A DNA stretch of 64,000 nt from the NCBI RefSeq assembly GCF_036245475.1, contig NZ_BTPM01000001.1:744001-808000 (forward strand). The letters run 5' to 3'. This document shows, one piece after another, positions 37,704 to 47,956 of the stretch (its first letter is position 1; every line of letters begins with the position of its first letter). Source of the DNA: Vibrio sp. 10N. Lineage in GTDB: Bacteria > Pseudomonadota > Gammaproteobacteria > Enterobacterales > Vibrionaceae. The notes under the pieces are model-generated. The model searched no databases. It was not told the DNA's origin and saw only the letters and a list, made by a program, of their open reading frames with translations. The translations under genes were made by a program, and so were the position numbers.

Positions 37704-38546
37704 TTGAAACAACGAATTATTACCGCCCTGATCCTAGCGCCGCTGGTGGTCTGGGGGATCTTTTCTTTGCCACTTCTGTGGTTTTTAGGACTCATTTCTG
37801 CGATTACGATGATCGGCGTCTGGGAATGGGCTCAATTTACAAAAACACCATCTCGTCTTGTTGCTATGCTACCAACGACGGCAGCACTGGTTGCTTCTTT
37901 GGCACTGGTACCGTTTGATGTCGCATCGCTCAATACCATTGCTCCAACGCACATTGCAATCCTAGGCATTGGTTTTGGCTGGTGGTTGGTCGCGAGTGGA
38001 CTGGCGATGACTTATCCTAAGTCCTCGGTGCTGTGGGAGCGTTCTAACTTTCTTAGACACACGTTCGGGATCCTAACGCTTATTCCATTCTTGTGGAGTA
38101 TCGTTATTCTTCGTGGTCAGCATTACCACCTTGATCCGTACTATGGCTCTAAGTTGGTGCTGTTTGTTTGCCTGATAGTTTGGGCAGCCGATAGTGGCGC
38201 GTACTTTGCCGGTAAGAGTCTGGGTAAGCGAAAAATGGCTCCGAATGTCAGTCCTAACAAAACCATTGAAGGTTTGTTAGGTGGTATCGCGGCAGCGCTT
38301 ATCGTCGCTTGGGGCAGCTCAGCAATCTTTGATATCCAATTTACCAGCTTCACTAGTATGGCTATCATTACTTTAGCAACAGTTGTGATTTCTGTGTTGG
38401 GTGACCTGGTTGAGAGTATGTTTAAGCGCGTATCGAAAATTAAAGACAGTAGCAACATCATACCAGGCCATGGAGGGGTGCTTGATCGTGTTGACAGCTT
38501 AACAGCAGCCTTCCCAGTCTTTGCCCTCCTATATCTCGTGTTTTAA
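37704..38546 (+). CDS. cdsA: Phosphatidate cytidylyltransferase (CDP-diacylglycerol synthase)
   Basis: An inner-membrane enzyme that makes CDP-diacylglycerol, the precursor of all phospholipids. The 280-residue protein has about eight hydrophobic segments and the C-terminal signature SNIIPGHGGVLDRVDSLTAA, with essential Asp residues. The start is a TTG at 37704 with AAGGA eight bases upstream; no ATG in frame would preserve the first membrane helix (MKQRIITALILAPLVVWG). The sequence DSGAYFAGKSLGKRKMAPNVSPNKT is also typical. A terminator follows. Confidence 0.96.
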   Translation: MKQRIITALILAPLVVWGIFSLPLLWFLGLISAITMIGVWEWAQFTKTPSRLVAMLPTTAALVASLALVPFDVASLNTIAPTHIAILGIGFGWWLVASGLAMTYPKSSVLWERSNFLRHTFGILTLIPFLWSIVILRGQHYHLDPYYGSKLVLFVCLIVWAADSGAYFAGKSLGKRKMAPNVSPNKTIEGLLGGIAAALIVAWGSSAIFDIQFTSFTSMAIITLATVVISVLGDLVESMFKRVSKIKDSSNIIPGHGGVLDRVDSLTAAFPVFALLYLVF

Positions 38547-38552
38547 TGTTTC

Positions 38553-38583
38553 AAAGAGAGAGTGAATTTGTCACTCTCTCTTT
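38553..38583 (+). terminator. Stem-loop terminator after cdsA
   Basis: AAAGAGAGAGTGA / TCACTCTCTCTTT is a perfect 13-bp stem with a 5-base loop. The T run is short (TTTGG), so some read-through into dxr is likely. Confidence 0.75.
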
Positions 38584-38607
38584 GGTTTAACAGTGGTTGT
38601 AATTCGC

Positions 38608-39807
38608 ATGCAAAATCTCACCATTCTTGGTGCTACAGGCTCTATTGGCGCTAGCACATTAAAAGTTGTCTCGGAAAACCCTTCAGCTTTCAGCATTTAC
38701 GCGCTTGTTGGTGGCAAAAATGTCACTAAAATGGCTGAACTCTGCGCAGCTTGGCAGCCACAGTTTGCGGTGCTGAGCGAAGAAGCGGATGCTAAGCAGT
38801 TAAAGTCATTGCTGGTGCCAGGTGCACGCACTCAGGTGTTATTTGGTGAGCAAGCGATGTGTGACGTGTCGAGTGCTAGCGATGTGGACATGGTCATGGC
38901 GGCGATTGTTGGCGCTGCGGGTCTTATGCCAACGCTGGCTGCAGTGAAAGCTGGGAAACGTGTGCTGTTAGCAAATAAAGAAGCGTTGGTCATGTCTGGT
39001 CAGTTATTTATCGATGCAGTGCGAGAGCATGGCGCTTCATTGCTGCCCGTTGACAGTGAGCATAACGCTATCTTCCAATGTTTGCCGGCGAGCATTCAAA
39101 CCAACCTTGGTCATTGCCAGCTTGGCGAATCGGGTATTAACCATATCCTTCTGACGGGCTCTGGTGGTCCGTTCCGTTATACCGATGTGGCCGAGCTACA
39201 GAGCAAAACGCCCGCCGAAGCCATTGCACATCCCAATTGGTCTATGGGACCAAAGATTTCCGTCGATTCAGCGACTATGATGAACAAAGGCTTGGAGTTC
39301 ATTGAGGCGCGTTGGTTGTTTAACACGGCTAAAGAGCAGCTTAAAGTGATTATTCATCCGCAGTCTGTAATCCATTCTATGGTGCAATACAACGATGGGT
39401 CAGTATTAGCACAAATGGGTGAGCCAGATATGGCAACGCCGATCGCTTATTCCATGTCATACCCGGACCGAATTCCAGCTGGGGTGCAGCCACTTGATTT
39501 CACTAAAGTGGGTGAGCTGACTTTCCTCGAGCCAGATTATTCACGTTACCCATGTTTGGCATTAGCGATGGAGGCGTGTTTCGAAGGTCAGCATGCCACG
39601 ACGGCCATTAATGCTGCCAATGAGATTGCTGTGGAAGCATTCTTAGCTGAAAGCATTCGATTTACCGATATAAGCTCAGTAAATGAACGTGTTATGTCGA
39701 AAGTCTGTGCATCAAATGAATTTAAACAATTGGATAACTTGGAAACTATTCTCGAGCTAGATAGAATGGCTCGCAGCTATGCGCGTGAGATAGTGCGCTC
39801 GTTTTAA
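38608..39807 (+). CDS. dxr: 1-deoxy-D-xylulose 5-phosphate reductoisomerase
   Basis: The second step of the MEP isoprenoid pathway; target of fosmidomycin. It has 399 residues. The start [20 protein letters not shown] places the NADPH-binding GATGSIG near residue 8; metal- and substrate-binding blocks are [15 protein letters not shown] and [15 protein letters not shown]. The ATG at 38608 was preferred over the in-frame GTG at 38593 because of the family N-terminus; the ribosome binding site is weak. It is placed after cdsA, whereas I recall E. coli having it before uppS. Also called ispC. Confidence 0.97.
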   Translation: MQNLTILGATGSIGASTLKVVSENPSAFSIYALVGGKNVTKMAELCAAWQPQFAVLSEEADAKQLKSLLVPGARTQVLFGEQAMCDVSSASDVDMVMAAIVGAAGLMPTLAAVKAGKRVLLANKEALVMSGQLFIDAVREHGASLLPVDSEHNAIFQCLPASIQTNLGHCQLGESGINHILLTGSGGPFRYTDVAELQSKTPAEAIAHPNWSMGPKISVDSATMMNKGLEFIEARWLFNTAKEQLKVIIHPQSVIHSMVQYNDGSVLAQMGEPDMATPIAYSMSYPDRIPAGVQPLDFTKVGELTFLEPDYSRYPCLALAMEACFEGQHATTAINAANEIAVEAFLAESIRFTDISSVNERVMSKVCASNEFKQLDNLETILELDRMARSYAREIVRSF

Positions 39808-39854
39808 ATGAAGCTTGTTTAACTCAAAGACAGGTTTTGGTATGAGACTCCGTT

Positions 39855-41213
39855 ATGACTGAACTTTTGTGGAATCTAGCGTCCTTTGTCGTCGCACTTG
39901 GCATCTTGGTGGCGGTGCACGAATTTGGCCATTTCTGGGTAGCGCGTCGCTGTGGCGTGTATGTAGAAAAGTTCTCTATCGGGTTTGGTAAATCCATCTG
40001 GTCAAAAGTCGGTAAAGACGGGACGGAATACAGCATCTCACTGATTCCCCTAGGTGGCTATGTCAAGATGCTCGACAGCCGTGTGGATGAAGTCTCTGAG
40101 GTAGATCACAAGTATGCTTTTGATAAAAAGCCACTGTGGAAAAGAACCGCTATTGTAGGAGCTGGACCAGCATTTAACTTCTTTTTTGCAGTATTTGCCT
40201 ATTGGTTGGTGTTCTTGATTGGTGTGCCAGCGGTGAAGCCCGTGGTAGGTCAAGTAACGCCTAGTTCGATTGCGGCTCAAGCCGGCCTTGAGTCAGGCAT
40301 GCAAATTCTGTCGGTTGATGGTAAACAAACACTGGATTGGGAATCAGTCAATCTAGGGCTAGTGTCACACATTGGTGATAACCAGATGACGATCACAGTG
40401 TCATCCAACAACCAAATAGGAATGGACAAAAAGTTAACACTTGATCTGCAATCGTGGAACTTTAATCCAGAAACAGAGTCTGCTATGGGGACACTTGGAT
40501 TTACGCCTTTCACCCCAGAGATCAAAATGACTCTAGAGAATGTCAGTACCGACGGTGCTGGTGCCCTAGCAGGTTTACAATCGGGTGATACCATTACGGC
40601 GATTGATGGTGCGCCAGTCAGCGAGTGGCAGCAAGTCGTAGAGGCGATTCAGGGCAGTGCGAATACGCCATTACCTCTGACGGTTGAGCGACAAGGTGAA
40701 TCGGTCAATGTAACCTTGGTTCCTGGCTCAAGAGAAATGCCGGATGGCTCGTTGATTGGTTTTGCGGGCATCGCCCCTGATGTCGGTGAGTGGCCAGACA
40801 GCTATCGCTTTGACCTGCAATACGGTCCTATTGAAGCGGTGGGCAAAGCCATCGTTAAGACCGGACAAATTATTGAGCTCACCATGACTATGCTGAAAAA
40901 ACTCATCGTCGGTGATGTGGGGCTAAACAATCTGAGTGGGCCTATCTCTATCGCCAAAGGCGCAGGTACCACAGCAGATTACGGGTTGGTTTATTTCCTA
41001 GGTTTTTTGGCTCTGATTAGTGTCAACTTAGGGATCATCAATTTGGTACCGCTACCAATGCTAGATGGCGGACATTTGATGTTTTTTGCCATTGAGGCAG
41101 TGATTCGAAGACCTGTCCCAGAAAAAGTACAAGAAATGGGCTATCGAGTGGGAGGAGCGATTATCTTCTCATTGATGCTCATCGCGATTTTTAACGATTT
41201 TACACGCCTTTGA
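39855..41213 (+). CDS. rseP: Site-2 zinc metalloprotease RseP
   Basis: The intramembrane protease that cleaves RseA after DegS, releasing sigma-E. The 452-residue protein has the HEFGH zinc motif at residues 22-26 in the first membrane helix, two periplasmic PDZ domains (about 115-200 and 205-300; SGDTITAIDGAPVSEWQQV is the second PDZ groove), and the third zinc ligand Asp404 in VPLPMLDGGHL. It precedes bamA by 47 bases. A sigma-E-like promoter is embedded in the coding sequence at 40456-40483. Confidence 0.97.
   Translation: MTELLWNLASFVVALGILVAVHEFGHFWVARRCGVYVEKFSIGFGKSIWSKVGKDGTEYSISLIPLGGYVKMLDSRVDEVSEVDHKYAFDKKPLWKRTAIVGAGPAFNFFFAVFAYWLVFLIGVPAVKPVVGQVTPSSIAAQAGLESGMQILSVDGKQTLDWESVNLGLVSHIGDNQMTITVSSNNQIGMDKKLTLDLQSWNFNPETESAMGTLGFTPFTPEIKMTLENVSTDGAGALAGLQSGDTITAIDGAPVSEWQQVVEAIQGSANTPLPLTVERQGESVNVTLVPGSREMPDGSLIGFAGIAPDVGEWPDSYRFDLQYGPIEAVGKAIVKTGQIIELTMTMLKKLIVGDVGLNNLSGPISIAKGAGTTADYGLVYFLGFLALISVNLGIINLVPLPMLDGGHLMFFAIEAVIRRPVPEKVQEMGYRVGGAIIFSLMLIAIFNDFTRL
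40456..40483 (+). promoter_or_regulatory. Sigma-E-like promoter inside rseP, oriented toward bamA-skp-lpxD
   Basis: GGAACTT at 40456-40462 is a perfect RpoE -35 element. After exactly 15 bases follows GTCTGC (40478-40483), resembling the -10 GTCTAA/GTCTGA. It lies inside rseP about 780 bases before bamA. E. coli bamA, skp and lpx genes are known sigma-E targets. A chance match in coding sequence cannot be excluded. Confidence 0.5.
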
Positions 41214-41260
41214 TATCAGAATTCAGGCAGCAGTATTAGCAAGGAATAATTAGAGCAGGT

Positions 41261-43699
41261 ATGGCGATTAAGCATATTCTATTCGCATCTCTACTGGCGA
41301 CAAGTGTGTCGGCGAATGGGGCTGAGGATTTTGTTGTACAGGACATTCGTATTGAAGGCTTGCAAAGGGTTGCACTGGGTGCTGCGCTTTTAAAAATGCC
41401 TGTGCGTATTGGTGATTCTATTGATGGCAAAGACATTTCAGAAATCATCAATGCTCTCTACCAGTCCGGTAACTTTGAAGACATTAAGGTGCTACGAGAC
41501 AATGATGCACTCGTGGTTCGCGTAAAAGAGCGCCCAACCATTGCGAGCATTTCTTTCTCTGGTAACAAAGCGATCAAAGAAGAGCAGCTCCAGCAAAACT
41601 TGGATGCATCTGGCGTTGTTGTCGGTGAAGCACTAGACCGTACAACGCTGAGCAACATTGAGAAGGGTCTGGAAGACTTTTACTACAGTGTGGGTAAATA
41701 CAACGCTAAAGTTCAAGCGGTCGTGACACCTTTGCCTCGTAATCGTGCCGACTTGAAGTTTGTGTTTACGGAAGGTGTTTCCGCGAAAATCAAACAGATT
41801 AACTTTATCGGTAATACGGTTTTCCCGGATGAAGAGCTACTGTCTCGATTCAACTTGAATGTGGATGTGGCTTGGTGGAACTTCCTGGCAGACGATAAGT
41901 ATCAGAAACAGGTACTTGCCGGTGATATTGAAGCGCTGAAGTCTTACTACTTAGATCGCGGTTATCTGAAGTTCAAAGTCGATACGACGCAAGTCTCGAT
42001 TTCGCCGGATAAAAAAGGCGTATATATCACGCTGGGTATCGATGAAGGTGAAGCATACCGAATCAAAGACGTGAAGTTCCGCGGTCAGCTGATTGGTAAG
42101 CAAGCTGAGTTTGAGGGTATGGTGCCATTTGCTGATGGTGATACTTATAACGGCTCAAGCGTGACGGCACTGGAAGAGAACATTAAGCGAGTGCTTGGTG
42201 AATCTGGCTATGCCTACCCGCAAGTAAGAACGATCCCAGAATTTAACGACGAAACCAATGAAGTATCGTTGGTGATTAACGTTGAAGCGGGCAACCGAAT
42301 TTATGTTCGCGATATTCGATTCACCGGTAACAACTCTACGAAAGACGAAGTTTTACGTCGTGAAATGCGTCAGATGGAGTCGAGCTGGTTGAACTCAAAA
42401 TCGATTGAGACCGGTAAAAACCGTCTGAATCGATTGGGCTTCTTTGAAACCGTTGATGTACAGACTGTGCGAGTGCCGGGCAGCGAAGACCAAGTTGATC
42501 TGGTTTATGATGTAAAAGAAGCAAACTCGGGTAGTGTTAACTTCGGTGTCGGTTATGGTACCGAGTCGGGCATCAGCTTCCAGGTTGGTCTGCAGCAAGA
42601 TAACTTTGCAGGTACCGGTGACCGAGTTGGTATCAGTGCCATGACCAACAAATATCAGAAAAACATTACTCTGGATTACCGTGACCCATACTGGAACCTG
42701 GACGGGGTGAGTTTGGGTGGTCAGATCTTCTACAACGAGTTTGAAGCATCGAAAGCGGGTATCATTGACTATACCGATCAAAGCTATGGTGGCACGTTGA
42801 CATGGGGTTTCCCTGTTGACGAACTCAATTACCTAGAGTTTGGTGGTGGTTATACTCACAGCCGCTTGGGTAACATCAAAGAGTACGTACAGATCGAGAA
42901 ATTCCTACAGGCGCAAGCGAAAAACCGCGACGCCGAAGGTAATTTGATCACCGATGACTTCCACTTAACGGCAGCTTGGACTCGTAACAATCTTAACCGT
43001 GGTCGTTTCCCTACAGCGGGCAACCATCAAAAAGTTTACGGAAAAGTGACCGTACCTGGTTCGGATGTTCAATACTTCAAGGCACAATACGACGTTAGAC
43101 AGTACTTTCCGATTACCCAAAGTCACAGCTTTACGTTATTGTTGAAGGGTCGTCTCGGCTACGGTAACGGTTATGGTCAAACGAACGGCAATGACAACTT
43201 ACTGCCGTTCTATGAGAACTTCTATGTGGGTGGCTTCTCCACGCTGCGTGGTTTCCGCCAGAACTCAGTAGGTCCAAAAGCGGTCTATAACGATCCAAAT
43301 GGCGGTGGCTGTGGTAACGTTGGTGGCAACAACCCATGTTACTCTGCAACCGAGCAGTCAGTCGGTGGTAACGCTGTTGCCTTGGCAAGTGTCGAGCTTA
43401 TCGTTCCAACACCGTTTGCGTCGGATGAATTCCGCAACCAGATTCGAACGAGTGTGTTCATGGACGCGGCAAGTCTTTGGGATACAGAGTTCAGCTATGT
43501 AGCTCCGGATCCAAATATGCCGGGCAAACAATACTATTACGATTATTCAGACCCGTCGAACTATCGTGCGTCGGTGGGTGTGGCAGTACAATGGATGTCA
43601 CCAATGGGACCGCTAGTATTCTCGCTAGCGACACCTGTTAAGAAATTTGAAGGTGATAAAACAGAAACGTTCACCTTCACTATCGGTAATACATTCTAA
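41261..43699 (+). CDS. bamA: Outer membrane protein assembly factor BamA
   Basis: The central subunit of the BAM complex, which inserts beta-barrel proteins in the outer membrane. The 812-residue precursor has a cleavable signal peptide (about residues 1-20, ending near SANGA), five POTRA repeats (about 21-420) and a 16-strand Omp85 barrel. The barrel carries GGFSTLRGFRQNSVGPKA, the L6-type RGF motif, and the last strand ends TFTFTIGNTF with a terminal Phe that acts as the outer-membrane targeting signal. A GAGCAG element precedes the ATG. It lies between rseP and skp, the usual order. Confidence 0.98.
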   Translation: MAIKHILFASLLATSVSANGAEDFVVQDIRIEGLQRVALGAALLKMPVRIGDSIDGKDISEIINALYQSGNFEDIKVLRDNDALVVRVKERPTIASISFSGNKAIKEEQLQQNLDASGVVVGEALDRTTLSNIEKGLEDFYYSVGKYNAKVQAVVTPLPRNRADLKFVFTEGVSAKIKQINFIGNTVFPDEELLSRFNLNVDVAWWNFLADDKYQKQVLAGDIEALKSYYLDRGYLKFKVDTTQVSISPDKKGVYITLGIDEGEAYRIKDVKFRGQLIGKQAEFEGMVPFADGDTYNGSSVTALEENIKRVLGESGYAYPQVRTIPEFNDETNEVSLVINVEAGNRIYVRDIRFTGNNSTKDEVLRREMRQMESSWLNSKSIETGKNRLNRLGFFETVDVQTVRVPGSEDQVDLVYDVKEANSGSVNFGVGYGTESGISFQVGLQQDNFAGTGDRVGISAMTNKYQKNITLDYRDPYWNLDGVSLGGQIFYNEFEASKAGIIDYTDQSYGGTLTWGFPVDELNYLEFGGGYTHSRLGNIKEYVQIEKFLQAQAKNRDAEGNLITDDFHLTAAWTRNNLNRGRFPTAGNHQKVYGKVTVPGSDVQYFKAQYDVRQYFPITQSHSFTLLLKGRLGYGNGYGQTNGNDNLLPFYENFYVGGFSTLRGFRQNSVGPKAVYNDPNGGGCGNVGGNNPCYSATEQSVGGNAVALASVELIVPTPFASDEFRNQIRTSVFMDAASLWDTEFSYVAPDPNMPGKQYYYDYSDPSNYRASVGVAVQWMSPMGPLVFSLATPVKKFEGDKTETFTFTIGNTF

Positions 43700-43753
43700 T
43701 CCTGTGGGGACGCTCCCCACAGTTTAACGTTTTTTTAAATAGAGGAATCGACC

Positions 43754-44263
43754 TTGAAAAATATGATGAAAGCGGCTGGTCTTGGCCTAGTTATCCTTAC
43801 CTCTTCAATGTTTGCGACAGCAGCAGAAGCGGCTCAGAAAATTGGCTATGTGAACACGCTACAAGTTTTCCAAGCGCTTCCACAACGTGAAGCAACGCTT
43901 CAAAAACTGCAAAACGAGTTCAAAGACAAAGCGGCTGAGCTTCAAGCAATCCAAGCAGAAGCCACCAAGAAAATGGAAAAGCTTCAGCGTGATGGTGAGC
44001 TACTAGGCTCTGAAGAAGTAGAAAAACTACGTATCGAAATTGGTCAACTTGATAGCAAATACAAGATCAAAGGCCAAGCGCTAGAGAAAGATAGCCAGCG
44101 TCGTGAAGCAGAAGAAAAGCAAAAGCTATTCAAAACTATCCAAGAAGCTGTTGAGAAAGTCGCAGAGAAAGAAGGCTACGACATGATCATCGACATTCAA
44201 GCGGTAGGCTACGCGAAAGAAGAGTTTAATATCTCAAGCAAAGTTATCGACTCTCTTAAGTAA
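43754..44263 (+). CDS. skp: Periplasmic chaperone Skp (OmpH)
   Basis: Skp is a trimeric jellyfish-shaped holdase for unfolded outer-membrane proteins. The 169-residue precursor has a signal peptide ending near TAAEAA, then AQKIGYVNTLQVFQALPQRE and long Lys/Glu/Gln-rich helices that form the tentacles. The start is probably the TTG at 43754 with GAGGA seven bases upstream; ATG codons at 43763 and 43766 are alternatives that would shorten the signal peptide n-region. It lies 54 bases after bamA and 22 bases before lpxD. Confidence 0.96.
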   Translation: MKNMMKAAGLGLVILTSSMFATAAEAAQKIGYVNTLQVFQALPQREATLQKLQNEFKDKAAELQAIQAEATKKMEKLQRDGELLGSEEVEKLRIEIGQLDSKYKIKGQALEKDSQRREAEEKQKLFKTIQEAVEKVAEKEGYDMIIDIQAVGYAKEEFNISSKVIDSLK

Positions 44264-44285
44264 TTAGTTAGCTAGTAGGAATAAC

Positions 44286-45317
44286 ATGACAGCATTGACG
44301 TTAGCACAGCTTGCTGAGATCACCGGTGGTGAACTTCATGGCGATGAGAATGTTCAGATTCACACCGTCGCACCTATGGATCGTGCAAGCGAAGGCGAAA
44401 TTACGTTTTTAACCAACGTTAAGTACGCAAAGCACCTTGGTGAATGCAACGCATCTGCCATCATGGTAAAAGCATCAGAACTTGAACATTGTAAGACCAA
44501 TGCGCTTGTTGTTGCCGATCCATACGTTGCATACGCGAAAGTTGCGCAAGCACTAGATAGTACACCTAGCCCAGCTTCCGAAGGTATTGCAGCAAGCGCT
44601 GTAGTATCACCAGAGGCAACGTTAGGAAACAACGTATCTATTGGTGCCAATGCTGTTGTTGAAGCCGGTGCTGAGCTGGATGACAACGTGGTTATCGGAG
44701 CGGGTTGCTTTATCGGTAAAGGCGCAAAACTTGGTGCGAATACCAAGCTTTGGGCCAACGTAGCTATCTATCATGATGTGGTACTGGGCTCTGACTGCCT
44801 AGTACAATCAAGCACTGTTATTGGCTCGGACGGCTTTGGCTATGCCAATGAAAAAGGTGAGTGGATTAAGATCCCTCAACTTGGCACTGTACGAATTGGC
44901 AATCGTGTTGAGATTGGTGCTTGTACTACCATCGACCGCGGTGCATTAGATGACACAATTATCGAAGATAACGTGATCATCGATAACCAGATGCAGATTG
45001 CCCACAATGTGCACATCGGATATGGCACAGCGATGGCAGGTGGTACTATCGTTGCTGGTAGTACGAAGATTGGCAAATATTGCCAAATCGGTGGTGCAAG
45101 TGTACTAAATGGCCACATTGAGATCGCCGATGGTGTAATCGTCACGGGTATGGGCATGGTTATGCGTAGCTTGCCAGAAAAAGGCATCTACTCGTCCGGT
45201 ATTCCTCTTCAGACTAACAAAGAGTGGCGTAAGACCGCGACTCGCGTTCATCGTATCGATGAGATGAACAAGCGCCTAAAAGCGGTAGAAAAACTGCTCG
45301 AGCAGCAAGAGGATTAA
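44286..45317 (+). CDS. lpxD: UDP-3-O-(3-hydroxymyristoyl)glucosamine N-acyltransferase
   Basis: The third step of lipid A synthesis: N-acylation of UDP-3-O-acyl-glucosamine. The 343-residue protein has an N-terminal uridine-binding domain ([14 protein letters not shown]) and a left-handed beta helix of hexapeptide repeats (about residues 105-290, for example [17 protein letters not shown]), with an alpha-helical C-terminus ([19 protein letters not shown]). It follows skp by 22 bases and is followed by a terminator before fabZ. Confidence 0.98.
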   Translation: MTALTLAQLAEITGGELHGDENVQIHTVAPMDRASEGEITFLTNVKYAKHLGECNASAIMVKASELEHCKTNALVVADPYVAYAKVAQALDSTPSPASEGIAASAVVSPEATLGNNVSIGANAVVEAGAELDDNVVIGAGCFIGKGAKLGANTKLWANVAIYHDVVLGSDCLVQSSTVIGSDGFGYANEKGEWIKIPQLGTVRIGNRVEIGACTTIDRGALDDTIIEDNVIIDNQMQIAHNVHIGYGTAMAGGTIVAGSTKIGKYCQIGGASVLNGHIEIADGVIVTGMGMVMRSLPEKGIYSSGIPLQTNKEWRKTATRVHRIDEMNKRLKAVEKLLEQQED

Positions 45318-45339
45318 CCCTCCTATTGGCTTAAACAAA

Positions 45340-45366
45340 AAGGCTCGCTTAAGGCGAGTCTTTTTC
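45340..45366 (+). terminator. Rho-independent terminator after lpxD
   Basis: AGGCTCGCTT / AAGGCGAGTCT stem with G-T pairs, followed by TTTTT. It may be partial, since fabZ and lpxA normally belong to the same operon. Confidence 0.75.
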
Positions 45367-45475
45367 TGTGCGTGAACTTGGTTCAGGTTGAGCTGCGCTC
45401 CCTGACTGACACCGCGGGGCATTTGGGTATATAATGCCCCTAGAACTAGCAAAGAATTGATATAGGATTTTTACT

Positions 45476-45928
45476 TTGAGCACTGATACTAAAACTATGA
45501 ACATCACTGAGATTCAGGAACTATTGCCACATCGTTACCCGTTTCTGCTTATCGACCGAGTGACCGATTACCAAGAAGAAAAGTATCTGACCGCTATTAA
45601 GAACGTTTCTGTGAATGAGCCGCAATTTACCGGTCACTTCCCACAGCTGCCTGTATTCCCAGGTGTATTGATCCTAGAAGCTATGGCTCAAGCGACAGGC
45701 CTATTGGCATTTAAGTCGTTTGGTGCACCAAAAGACAATGAACTGTACTACTTCGCCAGCGTAGATAAGGCCAAGTTCCGTAAGCCTGTTGTACCAGGTG
45801 ATCAGCTTGTCATTGAAGTCGAGTTTGTCAAAGAGCGCCGCGGCATTGCTGCCTTTAATGGTGTAGCGAAAGTTGATGGTGAAATCGTTTGTTCTGCTGA
45901 ACTGAAATGTGCTCGTAGAGAGTTTTAA
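45476..45928 (+). CDS. fabZ: 3-hydroxyacyl-[acyl-carrier-protein] dehydratase
   Basis: The hot-dog-fold dehydratase of fatty acid elongation, balancing fatty acid and lipid A flux with lpxC and lpxA. It has 150 residues. [14 protein letters not shown] and [18 protein letters not shown] are diagnostic, with catalytic His54 and Glu68 on the numbering from the TTG start. The TTG at 45476 has TAGGA seven to eight bases upstream and gives family length; an ATG at 45497 would remove seven residues. The stop is one base before lpxA, so translation is probably coupled. Confidence 0.96.
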   Translation: MSTDTKTMNITEIQELLPHRYPFLLIDRVTDYQEEKYLTAIKNVSVNEPQFTGHFPQLPVFPGVLILEAMAQATGLLAFKSFGAPKDNELYYFASVDKAKFRKPVVPGDQLVIEVEFVKERRGIAAFNGVAKVDGEIVCSAELKCARREF

Positions 45929-45929
45929 T

Positions 45930-46718
45930 ATGATTCATGAGTCTGCAACTATCCACCCTAGTGCCGTTATCGAAGGTAATGTCACTATTGGTGCGAATAC
46001 CACAGTAGGGCCGTTTACCTACATTTCGGGTGACATCACCATTGGTGAGAATAACGAAATCATGTCGCATGTTGTGATCAAAGGTAACACAACAATTGGC
46101 AATGATAACCGCGTGTTCCCGCAAGCCATCATTGGTGAAGAGAACCAAGACAAGAAGTATGGCGGCGAAGATACGCGCGTCATCGTCGGTGACCGCAACG
46201 TTATCCGCGAGAGCGTTCAGATCCATCGAGGTACCACCCAAGATAAAACACAAACAGTGGTCGGCAATGACAACCTGTTGTGTGTTAACGCGCACATTGC
46301 TCACGATGTGATTGTTGGCAATCACACTCACATTGGTAATAACGCGATCTTAGGTGGTCACGTTACGGTTGGTGATTACGCGGGTGTAATGGCACTGTCG
46401 GCGATTCACCCGTTCTGTACCGTTGGTGCTTACGCATATGTTGGCGGCTGCTCTGCGGTTGTTCAAGATGTACCGCCATATGTATTGGCACAAGGTAACC
46501 ATGCCACACCGTTTGGTCTAAATCTTGTCGGCCTTAAGCGTAATGGTTTTGAAAAGCCAGAGCTACGCGCGCTACAAAAAGCCTACAAAGAGATTTACCG
46601 CTCAGGTAAGACGCTTGCGGAAGTGAAGCCAGTTCTTGAAGAGATGGCTCAAGAATGGAACTCAGTGGGTCGCTTCATTGAGATCTTGGAAGCCTCTGAG
46701 CGTGGCATTATTCGCTAA
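45930..46718 (+). CDS. lpxA: UDP-N-acetylglucosamine acyltransferase
   Basis: The first step of lipid A synthesis: transfer of 3-hydroxyacyl from ACP to UDP-GlcNAc. The 262-residue protein starts [17 protein letters not shown], the usual start, at the ATG of 45930 that directly follows fabZ; an in-frame ATG-less extension inside fabZ is rejected. The left-handed beta helix of hexapeptide repeats covers about residues 1-185, with the catalytic His in [13 protein letters not shown]. The C-terminal part is helical. A terminator separates it from lpxB. Confidence 0.98.
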   Translation: MIHESATIHPSAVIEGNVTIGANTTVGPFTYISGDITIGENNEIMSHVVIKGNTTIGNDNRVFPQAIIGEENQDKKYGGEDTRVIVGDRNVIRESVQIHRGTTQDKTQTVVGNDNLLCVNAHIAHDVIVGNHTHIGNNAILGGHVTVGDYAGVMALSAIHPFCTVGAYAYVGGCSAVVQDVPPYVLAQGNHATPFGLNLVGLKRNGFEKPELRALQKAYKEIYRSGKTLAEVKPVLEEMAQEWNSVGRFIEILEASERGIIR

Positions 46719-46740
46719 ATCCGTGCATGAGTACGCTGAA

Positions 46741-46770
46741 AAGATCGCCAGTCTGACTGGCGGTCTTTTT
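46741..46770 (+). terminator. Rho-independent terminator after lpxA
   Basis: AAGATCGCCAGT / ACTGGCGGTCTT stem with a 3-base loop, followed by TTT. It lies between lpxA and lpxB. Confidence 0.85.
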
Positions 46771-46813
46771 CTGTTTTAAGAAAACCGTAAATTTACGCAA
46801 ATAGGGAACACCA

Positions 46814-47956
46814 ATGGAACGACCGTTACGCATCGGCATTGTCGCAGGCGAACTCTCAGGCGATACGCTGGGTGAGGGCTTTATTAAAGCACTAAAGGCA
46901 CGTTATCCCGACGCTGAGTTTGTTGGCATTGGTGGGCCAAAGATGATTGCCGAGGGCTGTCAGTCTCTATTCGACATGGAAGAGCTCGCTGTCATGGGAT
47001 TGGTTGAGGTGCTAGGGCGCCTTAGGCGCTTGTTGCACGTTAAAGCTGAGTTGGTGAAGTACTTTACCAACAATCCTGTGGATGTTTTTGTAGGTATCGA
47101 TGCGCCAGACTTTAATTTAAGGCTTGAGCTAGACCTGAAAAAAGCGGGCACAAAAACGGTGCATTACGTTAGCCCTTCAGTGTGGGCTTGGCGCCAAAAA
47201 CGCATCCATGGCATCGCTGAGGCGACTAATTTGGTGTTGGCGTTTCTCCCATTCGAAAAAGCGTTTTACGATAAGTTTAATGTCCCGTGTGAGTTTGTTG
47301 GTCATACGCTTGCCGATGCGATCCCTCTTGAGTCTGACAAAGTTGCTGCGCAGCAGCTATTAGGACTGGAGCAAGGTAGGAAGTGGTTGGCGGTATTGCC
47401 GGGCAGTCGTGGTAACGAACTCAAGATGCTCTCCCAGCCGTTTATTGAAACGTGTAAGAAGCTCAATAGTGATGACCCTTCGCTGGGTTTTGTGGTTGCT
47501 GCCGTTAACGATAAGCGCAAACAGCAATTTATCGAAGCATGGCAGCATTATGCGCCCGAGTTAGACTTTCATATTGTACAAGATACAGCGCGCAACGTGA
47601 TCACTGCATCAGACGCTGTATTGCTGGCCTCCGGCACAGTTGCATTAGAATGTATGCTACTAAAAAGACCCATGGTCGTTGGCTACAAGATGAATGCCAT
47701 CACGGCCTTTTTAGCAAAGCGTTTGGTGAAGACCAAATATGTCTCATTGCCAAATATTTTGGCTGATGATGAAATAGTCAAAGAATTCCTGTTAGATGCC
47801 TGCACACCCGAAAACTTGCATGCCGAGCTGACGCGACTGCTAAATGGTGACAATCACGATATGATTGAGAAGTTCACCGAAATGCATCATTGGATCCGTA
47901 AGGATGCCGATAAACAGGCGGCAGACGCCGTACTTAAATTGATAGATAGATTATGA
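46814..47956 (+). CDS. lpxB: Lipid-A-disaccharide synthase
   Basis: A family 19 glycosyltransferase joining UDP-2,3-diacylglucosamine and lipid X to form the lipid A disaccharide. It has 380 residues. [20 protein letters not shown] and [14 protein letters not shown] begin the first Rossmann half; [17 protein letters not shown] and [13 protein letters not shown] lie in the middle; [20 protein letters not shown] forms the nucleotide-sugar site. Its stop overlaps the rnhB start by four bases (ATGA). Confidence 0.98.
   Translation: MERPLRIGIVAGELSGDTLGEGFIKALKARYPDAEFVGIGGPKMIAEGCQSLFDMEELAVMGLVEVLGRLRRLLHVKAELVKYFTNNPVDVFVGIDAPDFNLRLELDLKKAGTKTVHYVSPSVWAWRQKRIHGIAEATNLVLAFLPFEKAFYDKFNVPCEFVGHTLADAIPLESDKVAAQQLLGLEQGRKWLAVLPGSRGNELKMLSQPFIETCKKLNSDDPSLGFVVAAVNDKRKQQFIEAWQHYAPELDFHIVQDTARNVITASDAVLLASGTVALECMLLKRPMVVGYKMNAITAFLAKRLVKTKYVSLPNILADDEIVKEFLLDACTPENLHAELTRLLNGDNHDMIEKFTEMHHWIRKDADKQAADAVLKLIDRL

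Noticed and set aside
41877-41904. Second sigma-E-like site inside bamA (GGAACTT, N15, GTATCA)
   Set aside because: The -10 matches poorly and the -35 is explained by the WNFL codons; the site within rseP is the better candidate.
45855-46331. 158-residue minus-strand ORF opposite lpxA
   Set aside because: Antisense shadow created by the regular hexapeptide-repeat codons of lpxA.
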